64,000 bases of DNA from Prolixibacteraceae bacterium (GTDB taxonomy: Bacteria; Bacteroidota; Bacteroidia; Bacteroidales; Prolixibacteraceae). Position 1 is the stretch's first letter; the number at the start of each line of letters is the position of its first letter. Shown piece by piece: positions 28,677 to 38,062 of this stretch. The translations under genes and the position numbers were made by a program. Below the pieces are notes generated by a model. That model was not told the origin of the DNA. It ran no database searches and was given only the letters and a program-made list of their open reading frames with translations. The stretch lies in contig CP081303.1 of the NCBI GenBank assembly GCA_019720755.1, positions 1,240,001 through 1,304,000 of the forward strand. Direction: 5' to 3'.

Positions 28677-29354
28677 TTAAAAATTGTCTTGTACTCCTGT
28701 TTTGAATCGGTAGACAGACAGAAAGCTAAATCCAACCACATATAGAGGCAGTGTCATACAGTAGATTAATGTTCCTTGGTAAGCCCCCGGAACGTTAGAC
28801 AAGAAGAAGAATGGAATGATGGCTGCACCAATGATCAGGTTCAATGCACGACGTCTCCATGATGGTTCCATACAGATCCATGCAGCCAATCCATACCCCA
28901 TATATCCTGCAAAAATCCAAGGAAGTATTGTGGTCCATATGTTTAGGATGATCTGTATGGGAAAAATACTCTGAAGATAACATGTGAGCGTGATCATGAT
29001 CCACAGGAATAGGATTGTAAGCGAACCATACCCAAATCCCAGCATATTCCAAATGATGGTACTCTCCTTTAGTGGAAGATGTAGCGATAGCTTGATTCTA
29101 TTTTGTATCATTTCAGGAACATACTGTGCCAATGCAAATACGATTCCACAGGCAAGCGGAAAGAACTTTAATTCGCCAAAAAGAAATTGGTTTCTATTGA
29201 CTACGACATCCCAAAGATGTTCTAGTCCTGTGAACCTTATGGCTCGGTTTACCTTAAAATATAGGTATCCAAAAAGAAGCATATAGGCACAAAACATAAA
29301 TATGATAGTCCATTTCAACTTCTTTCCCTCTTTTATTTGTAATGCTTTATTCAT
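28677..29354 (-). CDS. ABC transporter permease
   Basis: 225 residues with about six membrane segments (the first WTIIFMFCAYMLLFGYLYF, the last CMTLPLYVVGFSFLSVY). It starts 2 bases after the ATPase stop, which indicates translational coupling. It has no domain for solute capture, so it is more likely an exporter-type permease. Substrate unknown. Confidence 0.7.
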   Translation of the reverse strand: MNKALQIKEGKKLKWTIIFMFCAYMLLFGYLYFKVNRAIRFTGLEHLWDVVVNRNQFLFGELKFFPLACGIVFALAQYVPEMIQNRIKLSLHLPLKESTIIWNMLGFGYGSLTILFLWIMITLTCYLQSIFPIQIILNIWTTILPWIFAGYMGYGLAAWICMEPSWRRRALNLIIGAAIIPFFFLSNVPGAYQGTLIYCMTLPLYVVGFSFLSVYRFKTGVQDNF

Positions 29355-29356
29355 CT

Positions 29357-30241
29357 TTAATATTTTCCAGTTAAACCAATAAATATCTCTTCTAAAGAGA
29401 GCTCTCGTGTTTTAATATTTGGTGCAGTGATCCCTTTACTTTGTAGCAACGACTGTATCTCCACAGGGCTTTCAAAAGCATAAAATTCGCTATTGTCATT
29501 TCTTTTAGAGACACTATAAAAAGAGTCTATTTTAGCCAACTTTTTGGCTTCGTTCCCTTCCAATGAGTAGTGTTTGAATTTTTGCATTAACTCATCTACT
29601 GGTTTTTGAAGCAAAATTCTACCATAATCCATGACCATACAATCGTCGATAAGTCTCTCCATATCTTGAATGATATGAGAGGTTACAAAGACAGTTTTCT
29701 CTTCACTTTTAGCATAGTCGCTGAGAAAGTCTACAAACAGCATTCGATAGCCTGGGTCAAGCCCCATAGAGAAATCATCGAGTATTAGTAGTTCTGCGTT
29801 TTGTGCTAGGATTAGCCCAAGTGCTACTTGAGATTTTTGACCACAAGACATCTTGGAGATCTTCTGCTTGGGTGCTATTTGTAACAATCTCATGAGTTCA
29901 TAATAGACTGTTTTGTCCCATTTGGGATAGAATGCTGCATAGAACTTCTCTATCTCCTCAATGTTCATGAAGTTGTACTGTACATGCCCTTCGATCAAAA
30001 GACCGATCTTCTGTTTGGTGGAAGGGGATAGGTTGTCCGATCTTTCTCCAAATATTGTACACTGTCCTGACGTGGGACGCAAGTACCCATTTAAGATGTT
30101 TATGGTTGTGGTTTTACCAGTCCCATTTTTACCTAAAAGACCTAGTATTCTTCCTTTGGGTATTTCAAAGTTTAAATTCTCGTATATACATCTGCTCCCA
30201 TAGAAATGGGTTAAATTTTTACAAGTTACTATTGGCTCCAT
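29357..30241 (-). CDS. ABC transporter ATP-binding protein
   Basis: 294 residues. Walker A GLLGKNGTGKTTT (about residues 35-47), a modified signature MSCGQKSQVALG, Walker B ELLILDDFSMGLD, and H-loop VTSHI. The C-terminal ~70 residues are the usual extension of CcmA-type exporters. First gene of the three-gene operon. It powers the permease encoded next. Confidence 0.92.
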   Translation of the reverse strand: MEPIVTCKNLTHFYGSRCIYENLNFEIPKGRILGLLGKNGTGKTTTINILNGYLRPTSGQCTIFGERSDNLSPSTKQKIGLLIEGHVQYNFMNIEEIEKFYAAFYPKWDKTVYYELMRLLQIAPKQKISKMSCGQKSQVALGLILAQNAELLILDDFSMGLDPGYRMLFVDFLSDYAKSEEKTVFVTSHIIQDMERLIDDCMVMDYGRILLQKPVDELMQKFKHYSLEGNEAKKLAKIDSFYSVSKRNDNSEFYAFESPVEIQSLLQSKGITAPNIKTRELSLEEIFIGLTGKY

Positions 30242-30506
30242 TTTACGATTTGTTTAAGTGCAGCCTTTTATTTAAAGATGCTGCATATGATTAGATTGAA
30301 ATAAACTGTATTATGGGTGAAGAGATCTCTGGAAGAGGTCTTCTTTTTTTTAAAATGATATCTGATTGATGCATTCGTCTATAGGTAGCTGTGTGTTTTG
30401 TATAAGGTTCTGTATTGGATCATTCCAATGATATAAATAGTGTCAAGGCTTTCATACACATGGTGTTCGTAATCGAAAAGAATGTATGATACAAAGAGTT
30501 CATTTT

Positions 30507-32018
30507 TTATAGTACCATTCCTATCATCACTTGGTAGAGGTAATTGGGCTGGTAGTTTTTGTACCATGTGGACTGTATTTTCGAGGAGACATACCACATC
30601 TGTTTGGGAGAGGTGGGAAATGCCACTTTGACCTGTAAAGAGGAGGAGAAGTTTGGGCTTGTCTCCAGTCGATAGATAGGATCCACTAATTGTCTAAATA
30701 TCGCTGTATTTTGATCGTAGTTCGATATGCTATGTCTTAGGGGATGGCGATAGATCACGCCTCCTTTTAATTGGATTGTTTTCTTTTTATGTTTTGTTTC
30801 AGCACCTTCTTGAAATTCTACTTCTACACTGCGTGTTTTTTTACGATGCTTCTCTTTTGCCATCCATGCGGTGTAGTTCATATGGTTATATTGTAATTTC
30901 GCTCTCCATTGATGAATATGGTGCCAAGCATTTGCTCTCTGTTCCCAAAGGAGATGGGATAGAAGATACCCTTGATTGTCGTCGTATCGTGGCATGATAT
31001 TAATCACCTCATCCGACGGATTGCGTTCATATTCAGATCCTGTTTTTTTGTGATATCGTGCCTCTAATTTCCATATCCATTGCTCTGTTTTGGTGTCTCT
31101 TTTGTATCCAAAGCTTGCGATGTACTGTTTCTTCAAGTAGGTGTTCACCACTCTATTGTTTGCTTCCAAAAGGGCGAGGTTTTGATGTTCGTATCCCACA
31201 TTCAGAAACCAACCTTTGTATGTTCTTGGAAATAGTTGAAGGTATAGGGCTGTGGTATTTATCTCGTAAGTATTTGCCACCGTTTTACCTCCTTGAATGA
31301 CCTGTTGATAGCCTGAATCCATCTGCCCTAGTCCTTGAAGATAGAAAATAGAGGAGCCAGTGTTTGGGTTCATATGAATGATATGATGTGCTTGTTCGTA
31401 TTGTTGCCAACGAATAGAAGAAGCAATACTATAATTTGTATCAAAATTCCATGCTATCCCCCCTTTCAGTTGAAGGTCCCATGTCAACGTTTTGGCTCTT
31501 GGGTCCAGCTTCCGATTAGATTCAGAGGCTAGATAGTTGGCTTGCATACCTATTTTGAAGCGCGCAAACTGTCTATTCCATAATCCATTAAAAAAATACT
31601 CTTCGGTAAACGATGTCCCTTTGATGGAGTCCGCCACGATGTAAGGCCATACGAGAGAGGGATTCTTTACATTACACCACTGGATGTTGTGTTGGATATA
31701 ACGACGATAACTAGCTTGTCCATAAACATTTTGGAAGTGTCCTTTCTGATATAAATGAACATCGAAGTGTTGTCCATCACTTGTGTCTCCTTTCATCGGA
31801 TCGAATAGATCTTGATTTCGTATTGATAAGTTTGAAAGGGTTACTTCTCCATAAGTGTTTTTATAGAAGAGATCGGAGAGTGCAGGATTGCCAAAGAGAT
31901 CGGGAAGCATCTGTTGTACCTCCACCTCTACACTCTGTTGAATGGTCTTCTGTTGGTCCTCCGCATGCCCTAATAGAGATGAGAGAAACCAAGATGTGAA
32001 TAGTAGTAGTCGTTTCAT
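30507..32018 (-). CDS. DUF6850-like outer-membrane beta-barrel protein
   Basis: 503 residues with a signal peptide (ends near LLGHAE). The rest is a series of amphipathic beta strands (WFLNVGYEHQNLALLE, YIASFGYKRDTKTEQWIWKL, WRAKLQYNHMNYTAWM). It matches the barrel proteins named DUF6850 that follow a TonB receptor and a DUF4876 lipoprotein in Bacteroidota. Last gene of that trio, 119 bases after the lipoprotein gene. Role unknown; probably works with the receptor. Confidence 0.7.
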   Translation of the reverse strand: MKRLLLFTSWFLSSLLGHAEDQQKTIQQSVEVEVQQMLPDLFGNPALSDLFYKNTYGEVTLSNLSIRNQDLFDPMKGDTSDGQHFDVHLYQKGHFQNVYGQASYRRYIQHNIQWCNVKNPSLVWPYIVADSIKGTSFTEEYFFNGLWNRQFARFKIGMQANYLASESNRKLDPRAKTLTWDLQLKGGIAWNFDTNYSIASSIRWQQYEQAHHIIHMNPNTGSSIFYLQGLGQMDSGYQQVIQGGKTVANTYEINTTALYLQLFPRTYKGWFLNVGYEHQNLALLEANNRVVNTYLKKQYIASFGYKRDTKTEQWIWKLEARYHKKTGSEYERNPSDEVINIMPRYDDNQGYLLSHLLWEQRANAWHHIHQWRAKLQYNHMNYTAWMAKEKHRKKTRSVEVEFQEGAETKHKKKTIQLKGGVIYRHPLRHSISNYDQNTAIFRQLVDPIYRLETSPNFSSSLQVKVAFPTSPKQMWYVSSKIQSTWYKNYQPNYLYQVMIGMVL

Positions 32019-32041
32019 TCTGAAGAGGGATAGTGCGTGAA

Positions 32042-32074
32042 GAGAGTTATCCCCAAAAAAGTTTTAGGGATAAC
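32042..32074 (-). promoter_or_regulatory. Inverted repeat in the leader of the DUF6850-like gene
   Basis: GAGTTATCCC (32042-32051) pairs perfectly with GGGATAACTC (32065-32074) around a 13-base loop. It lies between the second and third genes of the operon, 24 bases upstream of the start codon, and could attenuate or separate expression. Confidence 0.45.
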
Positions 32075-32137
32075 TCATGTTCTATGAATCCTTAATAGGT
32101 ATATCTAGTTCTGTCTCTATCTTTTTGATTAGAGCCT

Positions 32138-33385
32138 CTATTTTTTCTCTACAGAGCCCGGTGATGGGATTGCTGTAGGATGAAAATCGAATGCAGAGTC
32201 GTTGGTATCTAAAAGAACAACCCTTTCCCCTTCGACATGGTCTACTTTACGGCGAACACTACTTCCATATCTCATGCCGTCACCATCGCCACAATGAGTC
32301 CATGAGATATCTAATGATGGGGCTAGTACTTTCCATTGGTATCCCGAAGCATAACTTATCTCTACTGCATCGATAATAGACACATTGTCTACTTTCCATG
32401 TATCTTCGTTCATATCCATTTTAAAATCGCCAAATACAAATTGGTGGCTATAGCTATGTGCATTGTTTTGTGCAAATGTTGCTGGAGTCACACTTTTGTC
32501 CAAACGACATAAGATATAAGAGGTGTTCCCCTTATTGTTCATTGCCCAAGTCGTATTGGCATTGCTAGAGATCATCTTCTCTAAGTTTGGTACTTCTGGA
32601 ACATCTACATCAATAGTCCCTGCATCATACCATTCAAAATTAGATTTGGAAAGGTCAAATGAGTTTGAATTCTCTATTTTATGATTAATGGCCACATCAC
32701 TAATTAGGATGGTCTCTCCAGGTTTTACAGGGTGTTGTTTCCCATCCCCAGGAATACGATATAAATCAGAGATCAATGTCGCAGTCTCTCTGTTGTCTGG
32801 GGTAAATGACTGTAGCGCATCGTCAGTGGTCAATGAGGTCTCTGCAATACAAAGTCCATCTGCATAAAGCACTTGGTCGCTGTTGTTGTATATCTCAAAG
32901 AATTTGTCTGTATCATATTGATTTCCATCTTTGTTACGTGTTCCTGCAAAGAATATCTCAGAGATGACAAATCCAGCACTCTTGTCATAGATAAATAGAG
33001 GCAGTTCGACGGTTATTTTACCTCCTTTTACTTCTACGTTTTCCAAACGACCTCTTACTTGGCTATTTCTATCCACCTCTTTTTTATTGGCATCCGTGGC
33101 AGTGTAAGATACCTCTCCTTCTAGAAGTACATTGTATAGTCCATCCTCTAGGCTTAGCTGGGGAACAAGAAGCGAAGTTAGCTCTTTGGTTGTTTTCTTT
33201 TTCGTATTTACATTTTCTAAAGTTAACTGTCCTGATTTAAAAAGAACCTTTTGGTTCTCAAGAATCGTTGGTAGCTCAATAGCCATATCTACATTAGAAA
33301 GAGGGATAACATTATCTTCTTTCTGGCAAGAGTATAAGAATGTAAATGCCATTACAATGGCTAGATTTTTGAATCTAAAGTTCAT
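32138..33385 (-). CDS. DUF4876-like lipoprotein
   Basis: 415 residues. Lipoprotein signal with Cys20 (TFLYSCQKED). Residues about 60-140 look like an Ig/CNA-type beta domain; from about 145 on comes an LTD-like part (FVISEIFFAGTRNKDGNQY, KFFEIYNNSDQVLYADGLCI). Starts 9 bases after the TonB receptor gene. It is probably a surface partner of that receptor, as SusD is for SusC, but with an unrelated fold (inference). Confidence 0.75.
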   Translation of the reverse strand: MNFRFKNLAIVMAFTFLYSCQKEDNVIPLSNVDMAIELPTILENQKVLFKSGQLTLENVNTKKKTTKELTSLLVPQLSLEDGLYNVLLEGEVSYTATDANKKEVDRNSQVRGRLENVEVKGGKITVELPLFIYDKSAGFVISEIFFAGTRNKDGNQYDTDKFFEIYNNSDQVLYADGLCIAETSLTTDDALQSFTPDNRETATLISDLYRIPGDGKQHPVKPGETILISDVAINHKIENSNSFDLSKSNFEWYDAGTIDVDVPEVPNLEKMISSNANTTWAMNNKGNTSYILCRLDKSVTPATFAQNNAHSYSHQFVFGDFKMDMNEDTWKVDNVSIIDAVEISYASGYQWKVLAPSLDISWTHCGDGDGMRYGSSVRRKVDHVEGERVVLLDTNDSAFDFHPTAIPSPGSVEKK

Positions 33386-33394
33386 GATTTTAAA

Positions 33395-36139
33395 TTAAAT
33401 GTTGATATTAAGTTCCATGCCAAAATAGGGGGATTGTTTTCGAACCACTTTATATCCTGTGGCGTTTGTATAGCTCGGAGTATAGCGAAGAATTCTATTA
33501 ATATAGAATGATAGTGCGATCTCCTTTGTTACCCTCTTGGACACGGTCAAGTTAAAGTCTATTGCAATCGGAACGATGTTCTCATCAAATAGTGATGGGG
33601 TCGGTTTGCTATATAAAAATCGAAGCATGGGGTCTGTGATATCTTGATTGGTAAAAAGATACTTTTTCCCCTGTTTGTCTATATAGAAGGTTGGCTTTCC
33701 ATCATGGGGTTGTGTTTGATTCTTTTCAAACCACATACATTGTAGAATAGACGAGAATATTAATCCATATTTTTTGATATGGGTATCGCATCGGATATTG
33801 GTATTCAACTGTTCATATTTTTGTCCTCTGTCCCATTCATAGTATCCGAGAAATGGATACGGCCTGTTGTCTATCCGCTGTTCAGGGTGTCTATAGTCTG
33901 CAGCGGTGAGTGTATATTTTGTATACATCCATGCACCATTGATGGAAAATCTTGAATTCAACTGCTCAATACGACCAAAATCAAATTGATATTCAATGCC
34001 CCATTTTTCTTCATTAGAACCGTTGACTAGTTGAGGATAGACATAGAAATCATCTTGCTTTTGATAGTCGAACATATCTACTGTAGGAGGCCCATTAAGT
34101 GTTTCAGCAGCAGGACCAGAAGCGGCTTCATAAAGCTTATAAGAGATGATTTTGTAGTTTCCAACCGAACGCAGTCCATTGGATAAAACCTCTCTATATC
34201 CAGTGACTTGTAGCGAAGTCTCAAGAAACGTAATTCCGATACCTACCTCTATTTTTTTATTTCTATTGGCTGTGATCGACGTGTTGGTTGGATCAATGAT
34301 ATCTGTTTTATATTGAATTTGTCTCAAAGATGGTTGTTGAGAATAGTAGTTCAATTGGATTTGGTCTGAGTACAATAGCTCAGGATATAATTGAGAAATA
34401 GATGGGAGTTTGGTGTGCCATCCCATGCCTCCATAAATGATTGTTTTGATTGTATTTACCCCCACTCTCATCGAAGGCAGATGAAGGGCTAGATTCATTC
34501 GAGGGTCCCAAAATAGCTTGTTTGAGATGGTGTAATTGCTGCTAACACCTAGTGCTTTCATTGCGCGAGTCCCAATGCGTGTATCTAGTTGCATCCCTAG
34601 TATGGTCGTTGTAAATTGGTCTTCCATAAAGAGCGATACTTTATTGGATGCTGGTATTTTACGATAATCCCTTGGGCGCCCTTTGCTTGGTTCTAGAGGG
34701 CGAAATGGATCATAGATTTCTCCTCTTCCGTTGTTTTTGGAGTAGACCCATCCTCCTCCGAACAAAATTTTATGTGATATTCCCCATGTATTGGCTTTTA
34801 GATGGATATCGATATTGCTGAATAGAGATAGCGGTTGATTGTCATGAATATAGTGTGACATGTAAGAGGTTGGAAGGTGTGTACTATAAAATTCCCCCTC
34901 CTTGTGGTTGACCAACACAGGCATTCTTTCTCCATTTACAGCCTTATCCATTATCTTCTTTTGCCATGTTGAAGTGATTCCATATTGCAACTCTAACGAT
35001 GAAAACCAACTCTCTTTGGTGTGTAGTAAGCGACTGGTACCCGCGTATGATAATTTCTTGTAGTCCCGATTGTAGTAGCTCCCTGCTGCAATATCGACTT
35101 CGGGATCTTTTTTTACAGTATCAAAAGAGCCAGTATAATCAATACTCGATCTGTTTTTAAATTCCCAGTTGCCAAACGGATGGTTATATTGTAAACGAAC
35201 AGAACCGGTATATCGTTTGTAATTCACTTTAGGAGTACGCACATCTTGTTTGAAGTCTAACAGACTGAAATCGGTGTGTAAGTTCACATGTTCGAAGAGG
35301 TTTACCCCTTTCCCTATCGATAACATCTTTGACCCAGGAGTTGCTTTAAGGCGAGCCTTGAAAGGAGATGTTTGATAACTTCTTTCGATCTTAATCACAC
35401 CTGAAGTGACTTCTCCATATTTTACGGATGGGATACCTCGTATTATGGTGATATTTTTAACTCCATCTGTTGTAACCAATCGTAGATCTTGACCTTGAGA
35501 AGCATATGCATTGGATGTGGAGGCTGGAATATTACCATCATTAATTGAGGGAACTCCATCGATCACAAAAGAGGTGCCAAAAGCACTATTGTTATTGTAG
35601 CCTTTGTTGTTAGAAGAAGCCGAAGCACTTGGTTCTCTAAGCCTAATCCACTTAGGAGAGGACATGTTATTGTATTTCATCTTTCCTCCTGGAATCAGTT
35701 GAAGTACATCTGCAAAACTAGTTGGCTGAAGATGTTGTAAGGCATCTGCTCCAATTTTAGAAGCAGTACCTCCTGCCTTCGATTCCTTGGAGATAACGGT
35801 GACTTCTTGGATTTGGTAATCCTTAGAGGTAAGTCGAAAAACAGACCTCCTATTTGGGCCAATGCACTCCATGGTTGAAGCTGCTGTTTTATAGCCTAAA
35901 TGAGAAATGATAAAAGTATAACGATTCCCTTCTTTCAATTGGACCCTAAAATGACCAATAGAATCAGAGATCGCATTTTGAGGACTGCCCTCAATTTGTA
36001 TCCATACACCTTCTATAGGTCTTTGGTTTTGTTTGTCTATTATTTGTCCTTCAAACGTATATCTCTCCTGTCCTTCCACATAACTATAAGAGAAAAGTGT
36101 TGTGATAATCAGAGTGATATAGTGTATTATATGCTTCAT
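33395..36139 (-). CDS. TonB-dependent outer-membrane receptor
   Basis: 914 residues. Signal peptide (ends near SYVEGQ), a carboxypeptidase-regulatory-like domain (residues about 28-115, FEGQIIDKQNQRPIEGVWIQ), plug domain (about 120-255; FVIDGVPSIND, ITIIRGIPSVKYGEVTSGVI), then the barrel ending YFGMELNINI. It is not SusC-type in length and lacks a SusD partner. Gene order with DUF4876- and DUF6850-like proteins defines a conserved three-gene uptake unit. The ligand is unknown; metal or small-peptide uptake are possibilities. Confidence 0.9.
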   Translation of the reverse strand: MKHIIHYITLIITTLFSYSYVEGQERYTFEGQIIDKQNQRPIEGVWIQIEGSPQNAISDSIGHFRVQLKEGNRYTFIISHLGYKTAASTMECIGPNRRSVFRLTSKDYQIQEVTVISKESKAGGTASKIGADALQHLQPTSFADVLQLIPGGKMKYNNMSSPKWIRLREPSASASSNNKGYNNNSAFGTSFVIDGVPSINDGNIPASTSNAYASQGQDLRLVTTDGVKNITIIRGIPSVKYGEVTSGVIKIERSYQTSPFKARLKATPGSKMLSIGKGVNLFEHVNLHTDFSLLDFKQDVRTPKVNYKRYTGSVRLQYNHPFGNWEFKNRSSIDYTGSFDTVKKDPEVDIAAGSYYNRDYKKLSYAGTSRLLHTKESWFSSLELQYGITSTWQKKIMDKAVNGERMPVLVNHKEGEFYSTHLPTSYMSHYIHDNQPLSLFSNIDIHLKANTWGISHKILFGGGWVYSKNNGRGEIYDPFRPLEPSKGRPRDYRKIPASNKVSLFMEDQFTTTILGMQLDTRIGTRAMKALGVSSNYTISNKLFWDPRMNLALHLPSMRVGVNTIKTIIYGGMGWHTKLPSISQLYPELLYSDQIQLNYYSQQPSLRQIQYKTDIIDPTNTSITANRNKKIEVGIGITFLETSLQVTGYREVLSNGLRSVGNYKIISYKLYEAASGPAAETLNGPPTVDMFDYQKQDDFYVYPQLVNGSNEEKWGIEYQFDFGRIEQLNSRFSINGAWMYTKYTLTAADYRHPEQRIDNRPYPFLGYYEWDRGQKYEQLNTNIRCDTHIKKYGLIFSSILQCMWFEKNQTQPHDGKPTFYIDKQGKKYLFTNQDITDPMLRFLYSKPTPSLFDENIVPIAIDFNLTVSKRVTKEIALSFYINRILRYTPSYTNATGYKVVRKQSPYFGMELNINI

Positions 36140-36726
36140 TTATACGTTTGTACGCTACAACTATTTTTACGTTGTAATGGATAGAGTAGAATGTTTTGTT
36201 AACAATCACTGCGAAAGTATTACAAAAGAAAACATATTGAAATCCTAATTATTGAGTAAAAATGTATATTGAAATCCTTATAAATAGTGATGTGTGAAAA
36301 TTTATAATATGATATATAAATAGGGGTTGCTGAAAAAGAATCAGAAAGCAAATTTTAATTTTAAAGAGCTTTTCTGTCCAGTTTTGAATCATCATATCCA
36401 TATCAGAAAGAAAAGTTCTTTTAAGCAGATAACAGAGTTACTCACATTTTCTGACAGAGACTGGCAGTGCCTTTAATAGTCTTCTCCACCAAACTCAGAA
36501 TGCAACGAAACTGTTTTTCATTCCAACAATAGATACCAATTCCTCACCCTTTCTTTACCCTTTGGTTACTCCTAGAGTAACCAAAGGGTAAAGGAAGGGT
36601 AACCAAAGGGTAAAGAAACCTAGAATCAGATAGGTTTATTTTTTAGCCTTTGGCACTGTCTCTAAAAGTGAGTAAATTGTCTTTTATGTATATTTCAAAT
36701 TACATTTCTTGTTTTAAGCAGGTCTT
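36140..36726. other. Intergenic region between the TonB receptor and the repeat array
   Basis: Contains the promoter of the receptor operon near its left end and the long palindrome at 36553-36593. No gene is supported. Confidence 0.5.
36553..36616. repeat. 18-bp perfect palindrome plus third direct copy
   Basis: CTTTACCCTTTGGTTACT (36553-36570) and AGTAACCAAAGGGTAAAG (36576-36593) form a perfect 18-bp stem around CCTAG. A third copy, GGTAACCAAAGGGTAAAG, follows at 36599-36616. It is too long for a simple terminator and has no T-run. Confidence 0.8.
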
Positions 36727-37215
36727 TATGCTTCGACAAGCTCAGCAACCTGAATGTAGAAATGTGGTCCTTGAGCTTGTTGAAGGCGGTCCCTGAGCTT
36801 GTCGAAGGGCAGTAACCTGAATGTCGAAATGTGGTCCTTGAATTTGTTGAAGGCGGTCCTTGAGCTTGTTGAAGGCGGTCCCTGAGCTTGTCGAAGGGCA
36901 GTAACCTGAATGTCGAAATGTGGTCCTTGAATTTGTTGAAGGCGGTCCTTGAGCTTGTTGAAGGCGGTCCCTGAGCTTGTCGAAGGGCAGTAACCTGAAT
37001 GTCGAAATGTGGTCCCTGAATTTGTCGAAGGCGGTCCCTGAGCTTGTCGAAGGGCAGTAACCTGAATGTCGAAATGTGGTCCCTGAATTTGTCGAAGGCG
37101 GTCCCTGAGCTTGTCGAAGGGCAGTAGTCTTATCCTCGATAGGCGGTCCTTGAGCTTCGACAAGCTCAGCAACCTTATCCTCGATAGGCGGTCCTTGCGC
37201 TTGTCGAAGGGTATT
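36727..37215. repeat. Modular tandem array of the GAGCTTGTCGAAGG repeat
   Basis: The full unit GGTCCCTGAGCTTGTCGAAG-GGCAGTAACCTGAATGTCGAAATGT recurs with starts at 36788, 36877, 36966, 37033 and 37100, spaced 89, 89, 67 and 67 bases. The difference of 22 bases equals one sub-unit (GGTCCTTGAGCTTGTTGAAG-GC), so the array is built from 22-base and longer modules. Two long minus-strand ORFs (148 and 159 codons) run through it only because the repeat lacks stops, and their translations are repeats of the same peptide. Confidence 0.92.
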
Positions 37216-38062
37216 GAGCAATATTTCTTGTATCCATATTATTCATCGTATTGTTGCAACAAAAGAAAGCAAGAGTTTTGTAAATATTGGATTAAACCTG
37301 TCTTTTAAACCGTTCGAGTAATTAAAATAGTTATTGGGTACAATTCCTTCTTTTGTGTTTTTTAAGTGTCTTAAAAGCTTTAGTTTGATGGTTACAATAC
37401 CTAATTTGTTTTTGTGTGGATATAATTGATTGTCGGTTATTTATGTTACAATGTAAAGTATCGTAGGGGTTCCTCTTGTGGATGCCCTTTCTGTGTTTCA
37501 AATCCTATGGAAAATACGATAATTCGATTGAAAATCCTCCAATATTTTGCGGTGCTGTATGCAACATTAATATGGCGGCAAACTTAATATTAAGGAGGAG
37601 TAATCCTCTTTTTTGTACCCCATACTTTCACAATTTAACAAACCTTAGGTTTAGAATATAGCGTTGCATTTATGACTTGAATGCAAGAACCAAACTGTCA
37701 AACAAGATAGGTTCTGATTTAATTAATACAACGACTTAAAAGTATTTTGTTTAAGTGATAAAACAATTGCTATCTTTAGTTACTTTTGTCATACGGTGTC
37801 AAGTAAAAAGAAATTTTAATATATTATTGGTTTATAAGAACTGTATCCTAATTTGATAATAACATGAGTCTTTGTTACTTGGCAAATCAATCTGATATTG
37901 TTCCTGCTCATCTTAGTAAAATTAAATAAGGTAAACGGGATTTTTAGTTTTTTTATTGAAAAGTTTTACGCAAAAAGATTGGCGGAATAAATTATTTATA
38001 TAATAAATGATAGCCTAATGCAATAGAGGCTGTATTTATAGTATCTAAGAAGATTTAACACT
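37216..38062. other. Intergenic region upstream of the defence operon
   Basis: About 850 bases without a supported gene. A 61-codon frame at 37476-37661 has no recognisable feature. The operon promoter must lie towards the right end. Confidence 0.45.

Noticed and set aside
36727-37215. CRISPR array
   Set aside because: The intervals between the core repeats are themselves repeats, there are no unique spacers, and no cas genes are present.
36726-37221. Two overlapping minus-strand ORFs of 148 and 159 codons
   Set aside because: Both are translations of the tandem DNA repeat in different frames (PSTSSGTA and LRQAQGPP peptides); the repeat simply lacks stop codons.
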